This document shows positions 1 through 14,400 of a DNA stretch of 64,000 nucleotides, in pieces. Positions within the stretch are counted from its first letter, which is position 1; every line of letters begins with the position of its first letter. The notes beneath the pieces are model-generated. The model ran no database searches. It saw nothing but the letters and a program-made list of their open reading frames with translations, and was not told the origin of the DNA. The stretch is from NCBI RefSeq assembly GCF_910592395.1, contig NC_088312.1:7190001-7254000 (forward strand), written 5' to 3'. The stretch comes from Lineus longissimus. Lineage: Eukaryota > Nemertea > Pilidiophora > Heteronemertea > Lineidae. A program made the translations under genes and the position numbers.

Positions 1-871
1 ATGTGTGATAGCAGTCTTTCAGATGTTTTTTAAGCATGGCACCATGTTAGGATCTACACGCTTCTATTTTCAAGAAAAGGTTTGGTATAGAATAGAATAA
101 AAATACATTGTTCAGAAAAACATACATTTATGATTTTTCGGACCGAGATTATTTTTAGCACTGTAACACTGTAGTAGAAATCGAAAAATGACCTGTGGAA
201 AGTTCACCACCATCTCGAAAAAAATTCTACTAAAATTACCGAAATTTAGATAGAGAATCCTACAACCACTCGAATGCAATCCCCTGAACTAATTCACCAC
301 TCCTTCAGTTTCATTATTGATACGTCGTTGACAACGAATGAGCATGAAATCCCACATGGTTAAAATAAATTACTTGGTATCAAATAGCAGCATGTCACAC
401 GTGATGAGTAGCATGAGCCACATCTGATATATACTTTAAATTTCTTAATCAGTTATAGTAAATCTACGAGGAATTTGAATGAATTAAAAATCGTGCGAAA
501 ATATTTTGAAACACGAAGTCAATGTATGGACCGGTACATTTATTTGGTGCCTGTAAGCCTGCACTGTTTGCTACGATTAGAGTGTTTTTTTTTACTAGAA
601 TGCAAAACGTTAGAAGTTTTAAACTTGCACACTTCCACACTTGGAGAAAGGGCATAGTGGAGAACTTTGGGTCTTCTCTGTGACTGAACCTGGAGATTGT
701 TTGTTATCTCGAGGGAAACTCTCTCTTCTGTTCAACTGCAACTGAACACACCACATCAGTTATTTTACCGATGACTTTATACATCCTATTAGGAAATTGC
801 ATTGACTAGGAGATCACCTAAGCAAAGTTGGAATTAGTTCACTTTCAGCTAATAAAACAGAGTAATCTGTC

Positions 872-988
872 AGCATATTTAGCCTAATTGAACTCGAATC
901 CAATCCAGGTTCCCAATATCATAAAAGAAGCATATTCAGACTAATTGAACTAATATCAACTCCAGGTTCACAATATCGTAATTAAAGA
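872..988. repeat. tandem duplication, two units of about 58 bases
   Basis: Units 872-928 and 929-988 both start AGCATATT, share CTAATTGAACT in the middle and end with CCAGGTTC-CAATATC. They differ by several substitutions and small indels. Confidence 0.75.
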
Positions 989-3419
989 AGTATGACTCTC
1001 CTAACCTCTAACCACAGCCACATTGTCAACATTGGTTTTGATGGCAATATCTCTATTTCCCAGCAGGCTAGCTATGGAATCCTGTGACTGATCAGTCATT
1101 GCCATAGATCATGATAGATGACCTGTTCACACACATGAATCTCAATTAATAGATTGGTGCCCTGGCTGCAAACACTCTTTATTTACCAATGGGTGCGTTA
1201 TGAAAGCTATTGGGATATGGTCCACTGTAAAACCCTTTTCAGTTTTGTAAACGTGTCATGTCGGCAGGCTGGCGTATTTTGATGCCTATAGCAGCAAATT
1301 AAAACGTGAATTGCAATAGATACATTCTGAGCAGCAAGATGTGGAGTCCGTTGACTGTGGATTTTGTTACTTAAAAGACAAATCTGTCACTATTTTGCAC
1401 TATGCCACAAAATATTTCAGAGGGAAATGTAAAAATAATTCTATCGATTTCGTTATTTATCGTGCATCCGAGTTCTTTATTCAACAACAGCATCTAACAT
1501 GATGAAATTATTTTTAAGAAGCATTAAGGTAAGCTGGTTAATGGGTTATTGATGAATGAATTGCGTGAAATGAAATCTGTTGATTGTGAAAATATGACTT
1601 TAAGTAATTGATGTACGTGAGAATGACGATAATATTTAATATTTGGTGAATAGAAAAACAACCATAATGACTGATTAACAATTCATCCGTCTGAATAACA
1701 TTTCAAATGCACAATCCCCTTTATAGTGATCTGGAACACCCGAGGAAGGTGTTCATGCATGCAGTTCTCATGATATATCATTTTTGTTTGTAATATGTCA
1801 TAATATATACACTCTAATACACCATCCCAGGAGTTGTCGATTTACTTTGATCTATAAAAAGAGCCAGCAATGTGAGAACTGACAAATATTGATACACTTG
1901 TCGAGGCCGATGCAATTCCCAGGCTTTGTCAACAAGAGATTAGTAATAAAATATTCCATTTTAACAGTATTTGGTACAGAGAAAGATTGCCCATGTTAAA
2001 ATCCGATGCATATGTGCCTGATGTGTCTCACATGAGCAAAATTTGTTCATCTTTTATCTCAGATATCAATAAAATGTTTGCTGCCGCCTTTTGAAACCTC
2101 TGTTTCTCCCTCCATTGGAAGGTTATAGTCTGGCCAGCTACGTTTTAGATGGAAACATTCAAATATGGGGAACGACCAAAAACTGTTACCCCGGCATGTC
2201 AGATCTTCTAGTATAGGAGGAAGTTTAATGCAGCGAACCACTTCAGCATATAAAACCAACAGGTAAACAGTGCGTGCATCCTTACAAGACATCAATCGTG
2301 GGCCCCAAGGGCATACATGTAATGCATTCAGAGAATCAGCATGCATGCTGTCAAACGAAAAAAATTAAATACAATGCCTTCTGATGGAAGTCACTTCACT
2401 CGCTATCAAAGGACACCCTGGAGGCTTCATCGATACAATGTCAGTGTCCTTTTTATGCTTCCCGGCAAAGGACGCAATCGATCCCATTCAGAGCAAAGAT
2501 TTCGCTTAAAGCTTCTTCAGTTTTGAAGGCACTGCTTGGACACACCGTTACTATGTTCGGTTTTTTTACCGATCTAAGTCAAGTTTTGAATTCGCTTCAA
2601 GCCACCGATATCAAACACATAGTTGATATGTTTGGATAGGCAACAGCGCTGCCAGTGGCGATACCAATTTGTCCAGTGGTCATGACGTCATGTTTCATCT
2701 TGACCTTCGTTCCTATTTCTTTTATTGCACGTCATCAAGAATTAATAAAGACTATAGTTCATTAATTCCTGATTTAATTTATCAACCGGTGTAGATTCAA
2801 ATAAAATATTCTCTTTTTTTACTATTTCTATAAAATAGCTAGACAGTACTACCGGTACTACTGCTTGATCCATAATAACATTTTGATAAAACGTGGTCTT
2901 CATGTATTTTTGTTTAAACAGCCGACACATCTGCAAGTGATATCGAAATTCAAATGAATACAAATAGAGCTTTAGAATTTCATCGAACAAAAGTCATTTG
3001 CTCAATACAAGTGCATGCATAATAGCACTGTCTTTAATTCACAATTCTCCCGATCATCTTTCAGCAATTTTTCAAAAGTACGAGATATTACTATACATAT
3101 TAACATGTAATGAGCTTAGTATCACCCAGTGATTTTACCAAATTCCCTTTTCATCGTGTAAGATAATGGGAATAGGGTGCCTAATCAGTTTACAAATGAC
3201 AATATAATTGATAGTTAGAGGCACATACATGTAAGTCTTTATATTTTCTACTTGTCTATCATTTGAGACAATGCAACAAGATTTCATTGCAATATCGCTG
3301 TTTGCGAACGAGGTTGTTGAGTTTCGATGGTCCACGGAGTACTCCTGTAAATCTGCTCTTCCAAGAGCGTAATATCATTCATATTTCGATAGAAATTATG
3401 GGATATTCTCAACATGCAA

Positions 3420-3546
3420 AGGGCATTGGGTCTTGTTTGATTCAACACTAAATATATTCCTCGTCCAGGTGTGAATATGGAAAGAATACTACTGGCGACT
3501 TGTATAAACTTTATCAAATCTAGCTAGCTGCTGCCTATAGTATCCC
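3420..3546. mobile_element. dispersed GGGACTATAGGCAG-family element, copy B
   Basis: Contains GGGTCTTGTTTGATTCA and AAATATATTCCTCGT in the orientation of copy A and ends GCTGCTGCCTATAGTATCCC, the reverse complement of the left-end sequence. This suggests that the family has inverted ends of about 18 bases. The left end was not identified. Confidence 0.45.
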
Positions 3547-6085
3547 TTCAAGGGGTGACTGGCGAGGCAATGAGAGGATTTGACAATAACGTTCCGCCAC
3601 TGATAAGTTTGACATCAACTGTCTGTTCAGCCATTGTCTCCACAAGATAATGGGCAATTAAATTTTTAGACTGAGGTTCGACAAATTACCTCTAACAACA
3701 TAATTGAGCAATTGAAATGAAACCTTAATTGTCCACCGAAGAGTAAAGTTTGTTTGAAGCGCAAATCCACATGACAAGACCCTTTTCAAACCAGTTCAGT
3801 CACGTCCTTCATTAATAACCGTATTTTTAATGGCATGCTTCTGAAACAGTATCTTATTCCTTGAACAAGGTAATAAAGGCATGTTGCTCCTGAGTATTAA
3901 TGTCGCCATGTTGAATATTATCGGTCTCATTGTGTAGGCACAATGATGTGCACTAGATTCGTTATCGGTTAAAATCGGTAACCGTTAGAATCGGTTTAAT
4001 GATAGCAATAAAGCCCTTGACATCCACCTCAATCTCTGAAGAAGTGGCAGTGGTATCTGACGAGTCATCATAAATAACAAATAGCATATGAAGAACACTT
4101 GTAGATTAAGGACATGCGATATTCATAACAAGACTGTCTGCAACACAATGGTCAAATGTTCATAAAACCTTTACCCAAAAGGCTTAATAATGAAGTAAAC
4201 AAACTTTTATTGGGTTGCATATTTAACGGTCTTGCGCTTATATTTGCTGTCTTGACATTAGCTATGGCGCTTGAACGCTGCCCATAGCAGCAGGCTCAGT
4301 CAGCTTTGCGAACATCAGCTAAGTACAAGTACAGGTAGGTCAATGGCCAGGAGAGGTGGAAGGACTCGGAACTCAGGAGCAGGAATATGTTTGGAACCAC
4401 GTAATGCTTGGCGAAGTAATTATGATTCTCCATGGTTATTTCGATAACCCGAAACCCAAGCCATTGACCCAAGGCCAGTAAAGTAGTAAAATGACCATAC
4501 CCCTTGAAGTATTGTTGAAATAGCCTAGATAATATCAGATTCAGATTGCCACTTCATCCATCATCTATCATCACCATCAACACAGAAGTAGGCCAAAGTC
4601 AATGGTCTGTAATGACTGATAATGAAATGGCAGACTAATCATGAATAGGGACGTTTGTGATAGCCTACTCACTTTGAAAAAGCAGTCACCTTCAAAATAG
4701 CCAATTCGTTTTTAGCGCACTTTTATCACATGTACATGTACTTAATGGCATCGTAAACTGTGCAATGTTTTTATATATACAACCTCATCCTTCGGGCATA
4801 ATATTCCCGGATTAGCCTATCCATGTATATACTGGCAAGTAAGTGTGAGTACATTCCCAACAAAAGAAACGTTGTTCAAGGAGAATGATGGAGGAGCCCT
4901 TCCTGTTTTTTCCCAGCCCAGCATAACATAATATTAGAGTGGCTTGGACTGACATTGACATGAATGAGAAGCTATAACTCAAGAGTTGCTCTACATTGTA
5001 ATACATCTTTAAAATGAATCATCAGTTGTAGAGTGAGACTGAGAAGCACACTCAACAAAGTCAACTTGACACACTAAAATGCCTGGGACTGCACTCTCTG
5101 GGACGATTAGTATTTGACACAAAAAAACTTGCTTGTGTGAGCGGAGCTTCTGTCGCTTACTTCGCATCCTTCCGTCTGTTATGAACACGAACTCGATTGC
5201 ATAGGCCTGCTGCAGTATTGTCCTTATTGCAGTATTGTATACTTACCATGCGCACTGCCTATCTTAGCCTTAAAAAACTCCGCCGAAACTCCTTTAAAAC
5301 AAAGTAAATGTCGACCATCGTTGTACAGCGCTCGTTAATAATTCGGGTCCAGAATCAGACAAAACATTGAGTATTAAACCTACGATGTAACGAATACCAA
5401 AATTCGCGCTTGAATGTAAGGTATCAGTACCGGTGTATCAAGAGGATTCCCCGGGAAGATTAAGAAATTGGCCGTAGAAATCAGTTGACGAAATAGTTAT
5501 TAGTAGTAAATAAGTTTTAAAAGAGTTTTTTTCTTACCTCACCTTAAGGTATGGTACGTTGAAGTTCACATATCAAGAGGAGTATAAAAATGACTTAGAG
5601 GTGTGGCCCACAAAATTAAGTCGAGCACAGAGTTGTTGCAATCGAACCAGTGCATCAGTTTAAAGAATAAATGAATAAAACAAATCTTACCTGAAATATT
5701 CAATGTATTGCAATTAATTCCCAAAAGTCCTTGTATAGCCAATAGATCAAAGCATAATCCAAAACGTGCAAACGTCCGATTTTCGATATGCTCGATCTTC
5801 AAAACAGTAGTGCAGTAAATTCTGTAAACTGCAACCGAACGGCTGATCACATGGGCTGCCATAGAGCGGGAACGATCCATTCCAGGCAGGGGAGGTCGAC
5901 TGTAGGTCGTTAGGTCGCCCATTATTTACTCGTGGTGACTTTCTGATATCATAACAAAGGGTTGCATTTCTTGATGAGGTGGAATCTGGGCCATGTTTAC
6001 AAGCACCATCTGCCCATTCAAAATATCAGATACGGCTATGTCGACACTTGAGAGAGGTCAGATTCAACAAGGTAAATCATTCGTA

Positions 6086-6420
6086 TGATCATTAATTCAA
6101 ATAAGTTTATTGACGCCTGATAAAAATCACATTTCATATCAGCAGAAAATACAATTGGTGCAAGTTGCAAAAAAAGAAGAAGAAGTGCCAGTGTTGACTT
6201 GTTAAAATAAATTCGACTCTAATAGTTAGGATCGTCAGTTGAGTGTTTAAAAGAGAATTTGGATACATCTCTAGAAATTTGCCCTTCAGATGACATAGGA
6301 AATATAAGTAAATCCTTGACAGAAAGTTTGCCAATTGAAGGATACTTTGTCTGTATAAGATTCAACATAGTTTTCCTGGCAATACTATGTTTTGGACAAT
6401 TCAAGAGAAAGTGACATGAT
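6086..6420 (-). mobile_element. 3' end of a non-LTR retrotransposon (LINE remnant)
   Basis: On the minus strand the frame reads SCHFLLNCPKHSIARKTMLN and runs on for about 60 codons to a stop at 6219. The HFLLxCPxxxxxR pattern is the usual C-terminal end of reverse transcriptases in non-LTR elements. About 130 bases of 3' UTR follow, with AATAAACTTATTTG near the end. Reverse-transcriptase core motifs are absent upstream, so the copy is 5' truncated and inactive. Confidence 0.55.
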
Positions 6421-7262
6421 CGTATAATTGTATTATGTAGTACATTTTATTTTTACTTTTGCGACCTGGGAAAAAAGTAAAATCCTAGCGTTTCCTATTT
6501 GGGCGAATAACAAAATTTCTTTCAGCTAATTCTCCAATCAGAAACTTTTTTTAGATGTTTTCGAAAAAAACACTCGCGACAATTTATTGAGTAAATTACA
6601 GTAGTGTGATAAGATATCACCATGCATTGTCACTAGATGAAATAAAAGATAAAAAGAATCAGACGGGTAGGCAAAAACACCTGTGTCTTGATGTGAATAT
6701 CGAACCAGAGGGTCACAAAAACACAATGTCCATATCCTAAACACATCATTCAACAACCATTCATTATTCATACTGCAATATCCCGGTCATTTTTTATCAA
6801 GGTACTTATTGTTATTAATGCTCAATTATTGATAGAGTAATATCACAACTCAGCAGATGAACGTGAATAGTCTAGTACTCTGACACCAACCTAAGAAGGA
6901 CAAGGTGACAGGATATCCTTTGAGCAAGGGTGGATTTGACTAAGGGGTGGTGGAAACGTGACAACTTTCAACGATTACATGGCATTGCAGAATCTTAAAA
7001 ATGCCATCTAAGATCTTATCAGGGTTCTGATACGAATTAGAACTTTGGTGTAGTCTCTTGCGTTCTGTATGGGACTGGGAATCATGTCATTTACAAAACA
7101 CTTTTATTTATAATAGGTATCTAAATTAGAAAATTCCATGTGAAAGTTATAATAGATAAGATAGTAATTTCCAAATTTTATGCGGCAGTATTTCGGCACA
7201 GAAGTTAAGTTGTAATTTATCTCGGTAGTATCTCACAGGTAGAAACTCTAAGATTCGAAATG

Positions 7263-7522
7263 TGCGGTGGCTGTGAAAGGACATTACATCGATCGACATA
7301 TCTCGAGCGATCAAGATGATATGTCGATCACTCGAGATAAATAACTCGATCGCCCGAGATAATATGCCGATCGCTCCAGATAAATAACTCGATCAACTCG
7401 ATCGTTTCAGATAATATGTCGATCGCTGGAGATAAATAACTCGATCGCTTGAAATATTTCCTGAAAAAAAAATTTCATGTTGAAAAAAAAAAATCATGTG
7501 ATGTCCTTTCCCAGCCACCGTA
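7263..7522. mobile_element. non-autonomous terminal-inverted-repeat element with internal satellite
   Basis: The outer ends are inverted copies of each other. CGGTGGCTGTGAAAGGACAT at 7265-7284 matches the reverse complement of 7501-7520 with one mismatch, and the similarity extends a few bases further inward. The element is flanked by the direct repeat GAAATG (7257-7262 and 7523-7528), a likely 6-base target duplication. The interior is a tandem array of a roughly 35-base unit built around CTCGATCGCxCGAGATAA, which is itself near-palindromic. There is no reading frame for a transposase. Confidence 0.75.
7285..7450. repeat. GATCG/CTCGAGATA palindromic satellite inside the element
   Basis: About five units alternate AACTCGATCGC-CGAGATAATATG and CCGATCGCT-CAGATAAAT forms. 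Each unit contains GATCG or CGATCG, giving a dense run of self-complementary sites in otherwise CG-poor DNA. Confidence 0.7.
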
Positions 7523-10500
7523 GAAATGGGATCGACTGACTCTTTAATTTCTTGACCACTAGTAATTCAAGACACCATACCATATGCTAGAATGGCTTGG
7601 CCAATTCGTATATCACATGATTACATGTTAATGTCGCTGTCATTCCATCTAGTAACTGCATTTTCCGCCCTAACGGATCATTCCCCGACAATATAACTTA
7701 TTCTGTTAGCTGCGTGCACCATTCTGTTTCCAACGGGCAATAATACAGGAAGGTGACTTAGCCAGTTTCCTATCAGGGAAATAGCTTTAGCACGGAAAAG
7801 GAAGAAGGATACTTGCTCTATCTGCTTAAACATGCGCAATTACAAAATAGCATGTTTTATAGTCGAGGTATTGTATTCTCCGTCATGAATTTGATATATT
7901 ACATGTACTATACTTTTATAATGATACTAACTTGGCGATTCCCAGTTATAAAGTACATGTTGAAATATAGATATGACGTGTTGTGGGATGCAATAGATTC
8001 TATCGAGGTTATTCTCAAAACACGACGAGCTAATCCCAAGCCAGATAGCCTATCCGTGTTTAATCTTAGCACATTCCTTCCCTGGACTTTTACAAACTAT
8101 ACCGAACTGGACGAACACTTGCCAGACTTTGAACAGACTTCCCCTTAGCTAAATTACCAAATAGCCACAAGGAGATGCTTTGTCTGCTCTCACATATGCG
8201 AAGTATAATACTGATCAGACTACGGGGCGATTTAAACAAGATCACATCCACCACATATTTGGGAAAGCCATCCTTCAGACTGACAAGTTACTTATCTAGC
8301 CAATTCCCTCGTCAGTGGAATGGCCCTCATCTTTCTCAAAGCGACAAACCAGAATACAAAACAAAGACCCGTGGCTGGAACACACAAGACATCACAACTA
8401 ACAAAAACAGTATGGCACTGAGGCGCTTACAGACGTCTCTCGAGAGTTTCCTCCCATTTATTATCTGAAACCCCAAAATAGCATTACTCGGGCACTTCAC
8501 TGGTCGACAGCAAAGAGTGCAATCTGCCATCCCAATGCTGTCACATTCAGGTACTTAGGCTAAAAGCTCTCCAGCCGAACTGTTTTACCACTAGAGTCAA
8601 TTGTGATTACCATCATATATTAGTGAGAGGTGTGTTGTCTGTTGGTACATGTATGTAGAGAGGCTGTGCAAGTGCTCCTGGGGTCTTTTCCCAATAGTCG
8701 AGGAAGCACGTCTGGCAGTGAATGGCTTTTTTATTGGAAATCTGATAATAAACATTACATGTCAAAGGGAAGACATCCTGCAGTTGGCACTTGTCATATT
8801 TGTAACAGGTTTCACAAGACAGTGAAAGCAATATCGGATGTGCAATACAAGGAAAGTCAGAGCGTTGTAGATACACGTGTACTGAACTGACGCAATGTGT
8901 GTGACATTGAATGCAGATCATGGTGTCATAAGTTGACCCAGGTGAGCTGGAAACCAATTATCTCCCCTCAGCTCTTTCCAGTCTCTTGAATATGGAAGCT
9001 CCTCCGAGTGGAAATAAGCAGGAACCATTGCCACCTGGTGCTCATAGCGGACGGAAATTACTAACAATTTCCGTTGCATCCTGCGGGCACACAACATGTG
9101 AGGGAACATTTTATTGAAAAAAAGGGCAGTGTCATAATGTGTAACCCCTTGTCTTGGAATTTTAAATTGTCGTATTGCAAATTTAAAGCAACCTTACTGG
9201 ATACGGGACCGGGGAAGGAAAACCAACGCAACGGGGTGACTGACCAGTAACCATTTAAACAAGTAAAGGTTAGAATATAGATTAGCCTGTCCTTGGTTGA
9301 AGTGACCAAAAGACAGACATTAAGTGATAATTGTTTCTGTCATATAGTAGACTGTGTCTTGAAGAGTCATACCAGGACTGGCCCACTGAAGGGGTATGTT
9401 TTTTAATGAAGGTTTTAAGTCATTATTTGAGATAGGCAAATGTAGTGTTGGTTACAAGTTTACTGGGAGGTAAGGATGCGGTCCCAAGGTGATTGTGAAT
9501 TCCAGTACCCTGATTAACTCCTTGTATACTAGTCGAGTATTTGTAATTAATCAGCTGAGGTTTTGCATCGTCCATAATTGATATTAAGAACACTTTAGTC
9601 AATCTTTCACTGTATAAGTTAGCAGGCGCATGCCTCTACGAAGCCTCTAAGATCTGTAAAAGATCAACGATGATCATTGTCATCGTCTAAGGCACTTGCA
9701 TAAAAAACTTAAAGAATCACCACTGCTGAATCTATCACCGCAACTGATATGTACATAAACTCATCATCTGAGCTACGTTGATAATAATCGGAGCAACTCA
9801 TTCTCCATAAATTCCAAGGTAGTGAACATCGTCGTCTAGTAATTCCCTGTGCGGCTGACGATTTCAACCGTGATTATTTTCCAAGGCATTGGAAAAAGCA
9901 CCAAGACGTGATCAACATAGTAATTGCAGATCTGTATTTTTCTGTAGATGAACAGAGTAAAAGCTTTGATACAAATCCTAGTGTTTCTGTCTTAACGTTT
10001 AAGGTCCATTCCTTGTGTCTGATCGGGTGGTGCATGTAGGGATCATCTCAGAATTAAAGCGACCGAAAAAAAGAAGTTCTTTACATAAATGTAACCCCTA
10101 TTAATGCAGGTCACATCTCTTTCGCCAATCATTGTCGACAATGAATTTACTCAAGAAGCTATCTTCTGATTCCATGACACATTATGTGCGGAATTCTATC
10201 GTCATCGCACTGCATGGTCCTCTGCACACATTGCGGCGGACAAGATATTTGAAATGGACTCGAAGGCCTACCATGTGTTTCAAGGCCAAGTAGTCAGTTG
10301 ACCAAAAGCATACAACCCGACATTGGCTTGTCAGACACGATGAAACGCAGTAACAGGACACAGGGACTTGACTTTGAGAGAGTGATGACCCGAGTATCTG
10401 TATCCGGCAAGCAACACGTCCGCAGAGCCCCTAATTATCTCTCACTGAGACAAGCTCAGTGAAGCAGGTGTTGACTAGGATAAGGCAATTACATTACATT

Positions 10501-11419
10501 CTAATAGGATCACTGCGCAAGTCCTATAGGAATTAGACATATCTTTCTTGGATGAGGTTTTGCAGGTAATTGGCCCGTTGAGGATCGATGCGGACCAATA
10601 GAGATGCTTGCTCGTGCACTGTATTTTGTTCCCACAGAGATATCTTAATTTTCTTGGATTATGCGTTCACGTTTATTGGTTTATATCGTCTTGGGTGCAG
10701 AAAATAGTCTCATTATGCTCTTATTTCACTACAATCCTAACGATTCACGGTGATGGCCAAATGTGTGGTTCTGTGTGTATAACCCTTTCATACATGCACT
10801 AGGTTTAAAGTCAGAAATCCCACATTGTAATTGCAATTTTAATCTCACAAATGCATAATCATTTTTTTTGTCATTCTTCTGCCAAAATCATCCGACTTAT
10901 CAAAAGATGTTTTTACACGGTGTCCATCCCTTTGATTGGCCATATCATATCCAATGCAAATAGCACTTAATATATTTAATAGTGAGTGCTAAGAAATTCA
11001 TATCAAATGTGGCTATGACATGGAAAAGGCTACTACAAAAGAAAACTCCTATAAAAGCTACCAAGGAGAAGCTTGTGTACGTTGTATAGAATGACTATTA
11101 ACCAATGCTCCTGTGGTTTTTGTCCTCCGAAAGAAATAACCGATACATAGCGAAGTGCTTTGATGTTGCCTGACCACATTTGGGCTCGGATGTCCTGACC
11201 GAAACCAAAAACGTTTTTAGATGACTATTTGCTTTGCTGGTAACGGAGCTAGCAGTTAAATAACAGTGACTGGTGGTGGTGCAATAGTTTGTTGTTATTT
11301 TCGCTGGAATCTGATCCCACATTCGACAAGTTTATATCCGAATAACCGATTACAACCTAGAATAAAGTAGCAGAATAATTTACGTTTGACCTCATTTCCC
11401 ACGTTGTTGCCTAGGTTCT

Positions 11420-11491
11420 CGACGTATACGAGATACTGCTACGTATGGGCTACGTATAATTCATACGTAACTGTATAGCTCGTGTGCGTCG
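11420..11491. repeat. imperfect foldback built of TACGTA units
   Basis: Nested arms: CGACGTATACGAG at the left end pairs with CTCGTGTGCGTCG at the right, and TACGTATG pairs with CATACGTA inside. The whole 72 bases can fold into one long imperfect hairpin. Confidence 0.6.
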
Positions 11492-14400
11492 TGGACCAAG
11501 CAAGAACCATGTTATATCTAGTGCATGACTGGCATTCTTAGCTTAGCCAAATATGTGGGTATCCCCAAGACAAACTCAGCAATGTTGTTTCATCAAAGTC
11601 GAGGGAAAAAAAACTTTCAATTGTCTACCGAACAATTCTGTATGTGGGTCTACCAGAGCTGAGTAAATCCCAAAATCCCGTTGGCAGCAATGTGCCAGCG
11701 AGGGTAATAATTGCCTGCCACGGAGCACAAGCTCATTGGCCACAATGTATCAGTCCACCCTGTATATCCATGAAGCATCCTACAGTTTCACTGGCAGCAA
11801 TGTTCCAGGGCAATATGTGTCTGGCGTTGTATGTGATGCGATTAAGCGGAGAAGGTCAGCAGCCCTGCTGCTTTCGTCCACAATTGAGCACTTTGTCAAC
11901 TTCAATACATTCCCATTACTTACGCAGATAAGCCAGCACAGTCTTGATAGGGTCTGACAGTCAGTATGAGTTCTTGAAGGCAGCTATTGGATGGATGGTT
12001 TAGCTTTTCGATTAGGAGAGGGTATGTTGACGGTGGAGACCAATCAACGCCACAATGCACGCAGAAGGCCATCTGACAGTGGGCTTGGGGTTAGAATGAT
12101 GGTTTTATTGCTTGGAACACATGCATGGTAAGCAAGCAACTGGAAGATGGCCAAAGTGTTAGCAACATAAAACAGTAGCAATGTTCGTTCTTCTCAATTG
12201 ATAAGCCAGTAGAACGGTGTGTTTACAACATTGATTGTAACAATTGCAACGAGAATCGTCGTCGTAGACTGTCCATCAGAACTCGAAAAAAAAAGCATTT
12301 GGAAGAAAAGCCCCGCAATGACATGAATAAACACTTTGAAATATTCCACACTATTCTTCAACCAAAGCACTGGACTTCTCTATTACTATTAGGAAAACAG
12401 AGGCTCCCATTTATCAATCCGTGCCTTCCAAACGAGATACGTTTAGTCTTATGAAGAGAAGCCCAGCTTTGTAATAGGAAATCTTTCAGTTTGCCTGAAA
12501 AAAGAGGATTACCGTATCTGGACAAGAAACATCACTCCAGGGTATACATGTGGCTGTTCTTGCTGCGGAGTTGTGTACCACTGGGATAGTAACATTTTTG
12601 TATGTTAATGGCACTAATGAGATACTGCATGCAAAAAGGCTCGTCTTTTGATTTCTACTGCATGAGCTTTGAAGTATCCTTTATGGGTGAAATGTCAGTT
12701 TGCAGTAAAAATGTCTCCTGCTTTGATAAGTCCTAATTGTCTTAATAATATTGCACAATATTCCAGCTTCAATGGTAAAATACGTTTTTCCACTGAATGT
12801 ATTATACTGGTGTGTGTTTCCTGTAACAAAATCATGTTGTTCTGTTTTTTTGTCACCAAAGAGTTCATGATATCTGGCATGTCAATGCCGAAATGTTGTC
12901 ATGTAGAGGAAATAAACTTCATCCAGAAACTGTACCAGATATTCGAAGCTAAACTCAACGATATTTGCACGCAAATTCATTATCACATCTGACCACAAAG
13001 TTAGGATATGTTTTAGCTTTATTGTCTGACCGGACGAGTAGAAGCATTGTTTCACTGTGTACCCAGATGGTACTAAGTTAATATTAAATAAAATCAAATT
13101 TGGAAGGCGCCTCTGCTTAGTACTAGTATATAATGTTTAAGAGAGTGCGAGAGATCAAGTGAGCTCTGATTTGCACTACATGGTCCAGAAAATGTTCGCG
13201 AATTATACCGATCCTCATCTCACTTTCAAGTCACGACTACATGTAAAATATGTACTGCTTCAAGAGGCGATTGTTCAGAGCAATTACCCCGATCGTCGAA
13301 TGGCTCGTTATTTTCGACTCAAGTTGGTCCGCAGGAATTAATTCCCAAGGCTAGGGTATAAAACCATTTGTAGCAAGTGATGGTGTTAGTACATAGCTCT
13401 AATCAAATTATGAAGGAAGATAGGACTAAAGAAGGTTCTCATGAAAATCCTGGAAGTTCGGTTATTTCCGGTGTGATGACGGGAAGTGGTTGGGATCTGG
13501 ATATGAAATTGTGCAATAGTGTATTATAATACATGGATACGTTGAGACTGCTGTTGACCTGGGTTTTGTTCTTCAAAACTACACCAGCGTTAAGATTCTA
13601 TTTTCCCATTTAATCTTAATACTATCCGCATCAAATGAATTTACAGATAAAATAGAGAAAACCTTAGTTGAATTAACGTCACTGTTGCGATGCTTTATTT
13701 TGAGCAACTCGTGACTGAAATATAAAGATTAAATCAACACATGACATATCTCTAAAGTTGTGTGTTTAAGTGTACTCTTCCAAGATACACCGGAACCTTT
13801 AACTTTTTACCCAAGAGGCACATTGATCATCATCTATACTGAGCACAGCCTGACTTGGGCATCAACAATTTCTAATTAGTCGGCAAATCGCCTATGTTTC
13901 TGGAACCAGCTAATGAAAATCCAGGGTTTACAAAATTACCTTGCCAAGCTATATTTAGCAAGGCTTTCTGCCTAGACGTTCATTTCAATTCCTGGGACGA
14001 ACTCCTCACAAATATGATGAGACAATGAGGTACTCAACAAACACTAAAGGTGCTGCGGTAATCCTCATGGGTTGACGTCATGAATGTTAATTAGAGCTTT
14101 TGCTGCACTCGGCGGCAATTGCCGTGAGGATAGAGATTTCAGGAAAGGGCACAGGTAAAGCCGTCGTCATCTGCAACTTGACAGAACTATGTCAACTGTG
14201 CCACAAGTCATTCACTATTCTTCAAGTATCCCCAGGTTTCGCAAATCGTGTTTTTAGACTTTTATTAGCGACATTGGCCAGTTGTGAAGATCTTCTCCTC
14301 CCCGCAAAATACACAATCATGCACTGTCGAGTGATGGGACATATGATCATTATGACTACTTTTAATATATTGTGACCCTGCAGGTTACCCTTACCTTACA

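Larger units (their letters stand above)
1..6085. other. non-coding region, no gene seen
   Basis: All frames are short and lack gene-like composition or splice-linked neighbours. Apart from the tandem duplication near 900 and the repeat fragment at 3420-3546, nothing can be named. Confidence 0.6.

Noticed and set aside
5566-5922. 118-codon minus-strand frame
   Set aside because: Longest frame in the first 40 kb, but mixed composition, no domain and no splice partner. Consistent with chance.
7813-8148. 111-codon plus-strand frame with hydrophobic start
   Set aside because: Composition is AT-driven, no domain is recognisable, and there are no splice-linked neighbours. Frames of this size are expected by chance in 64 kb.
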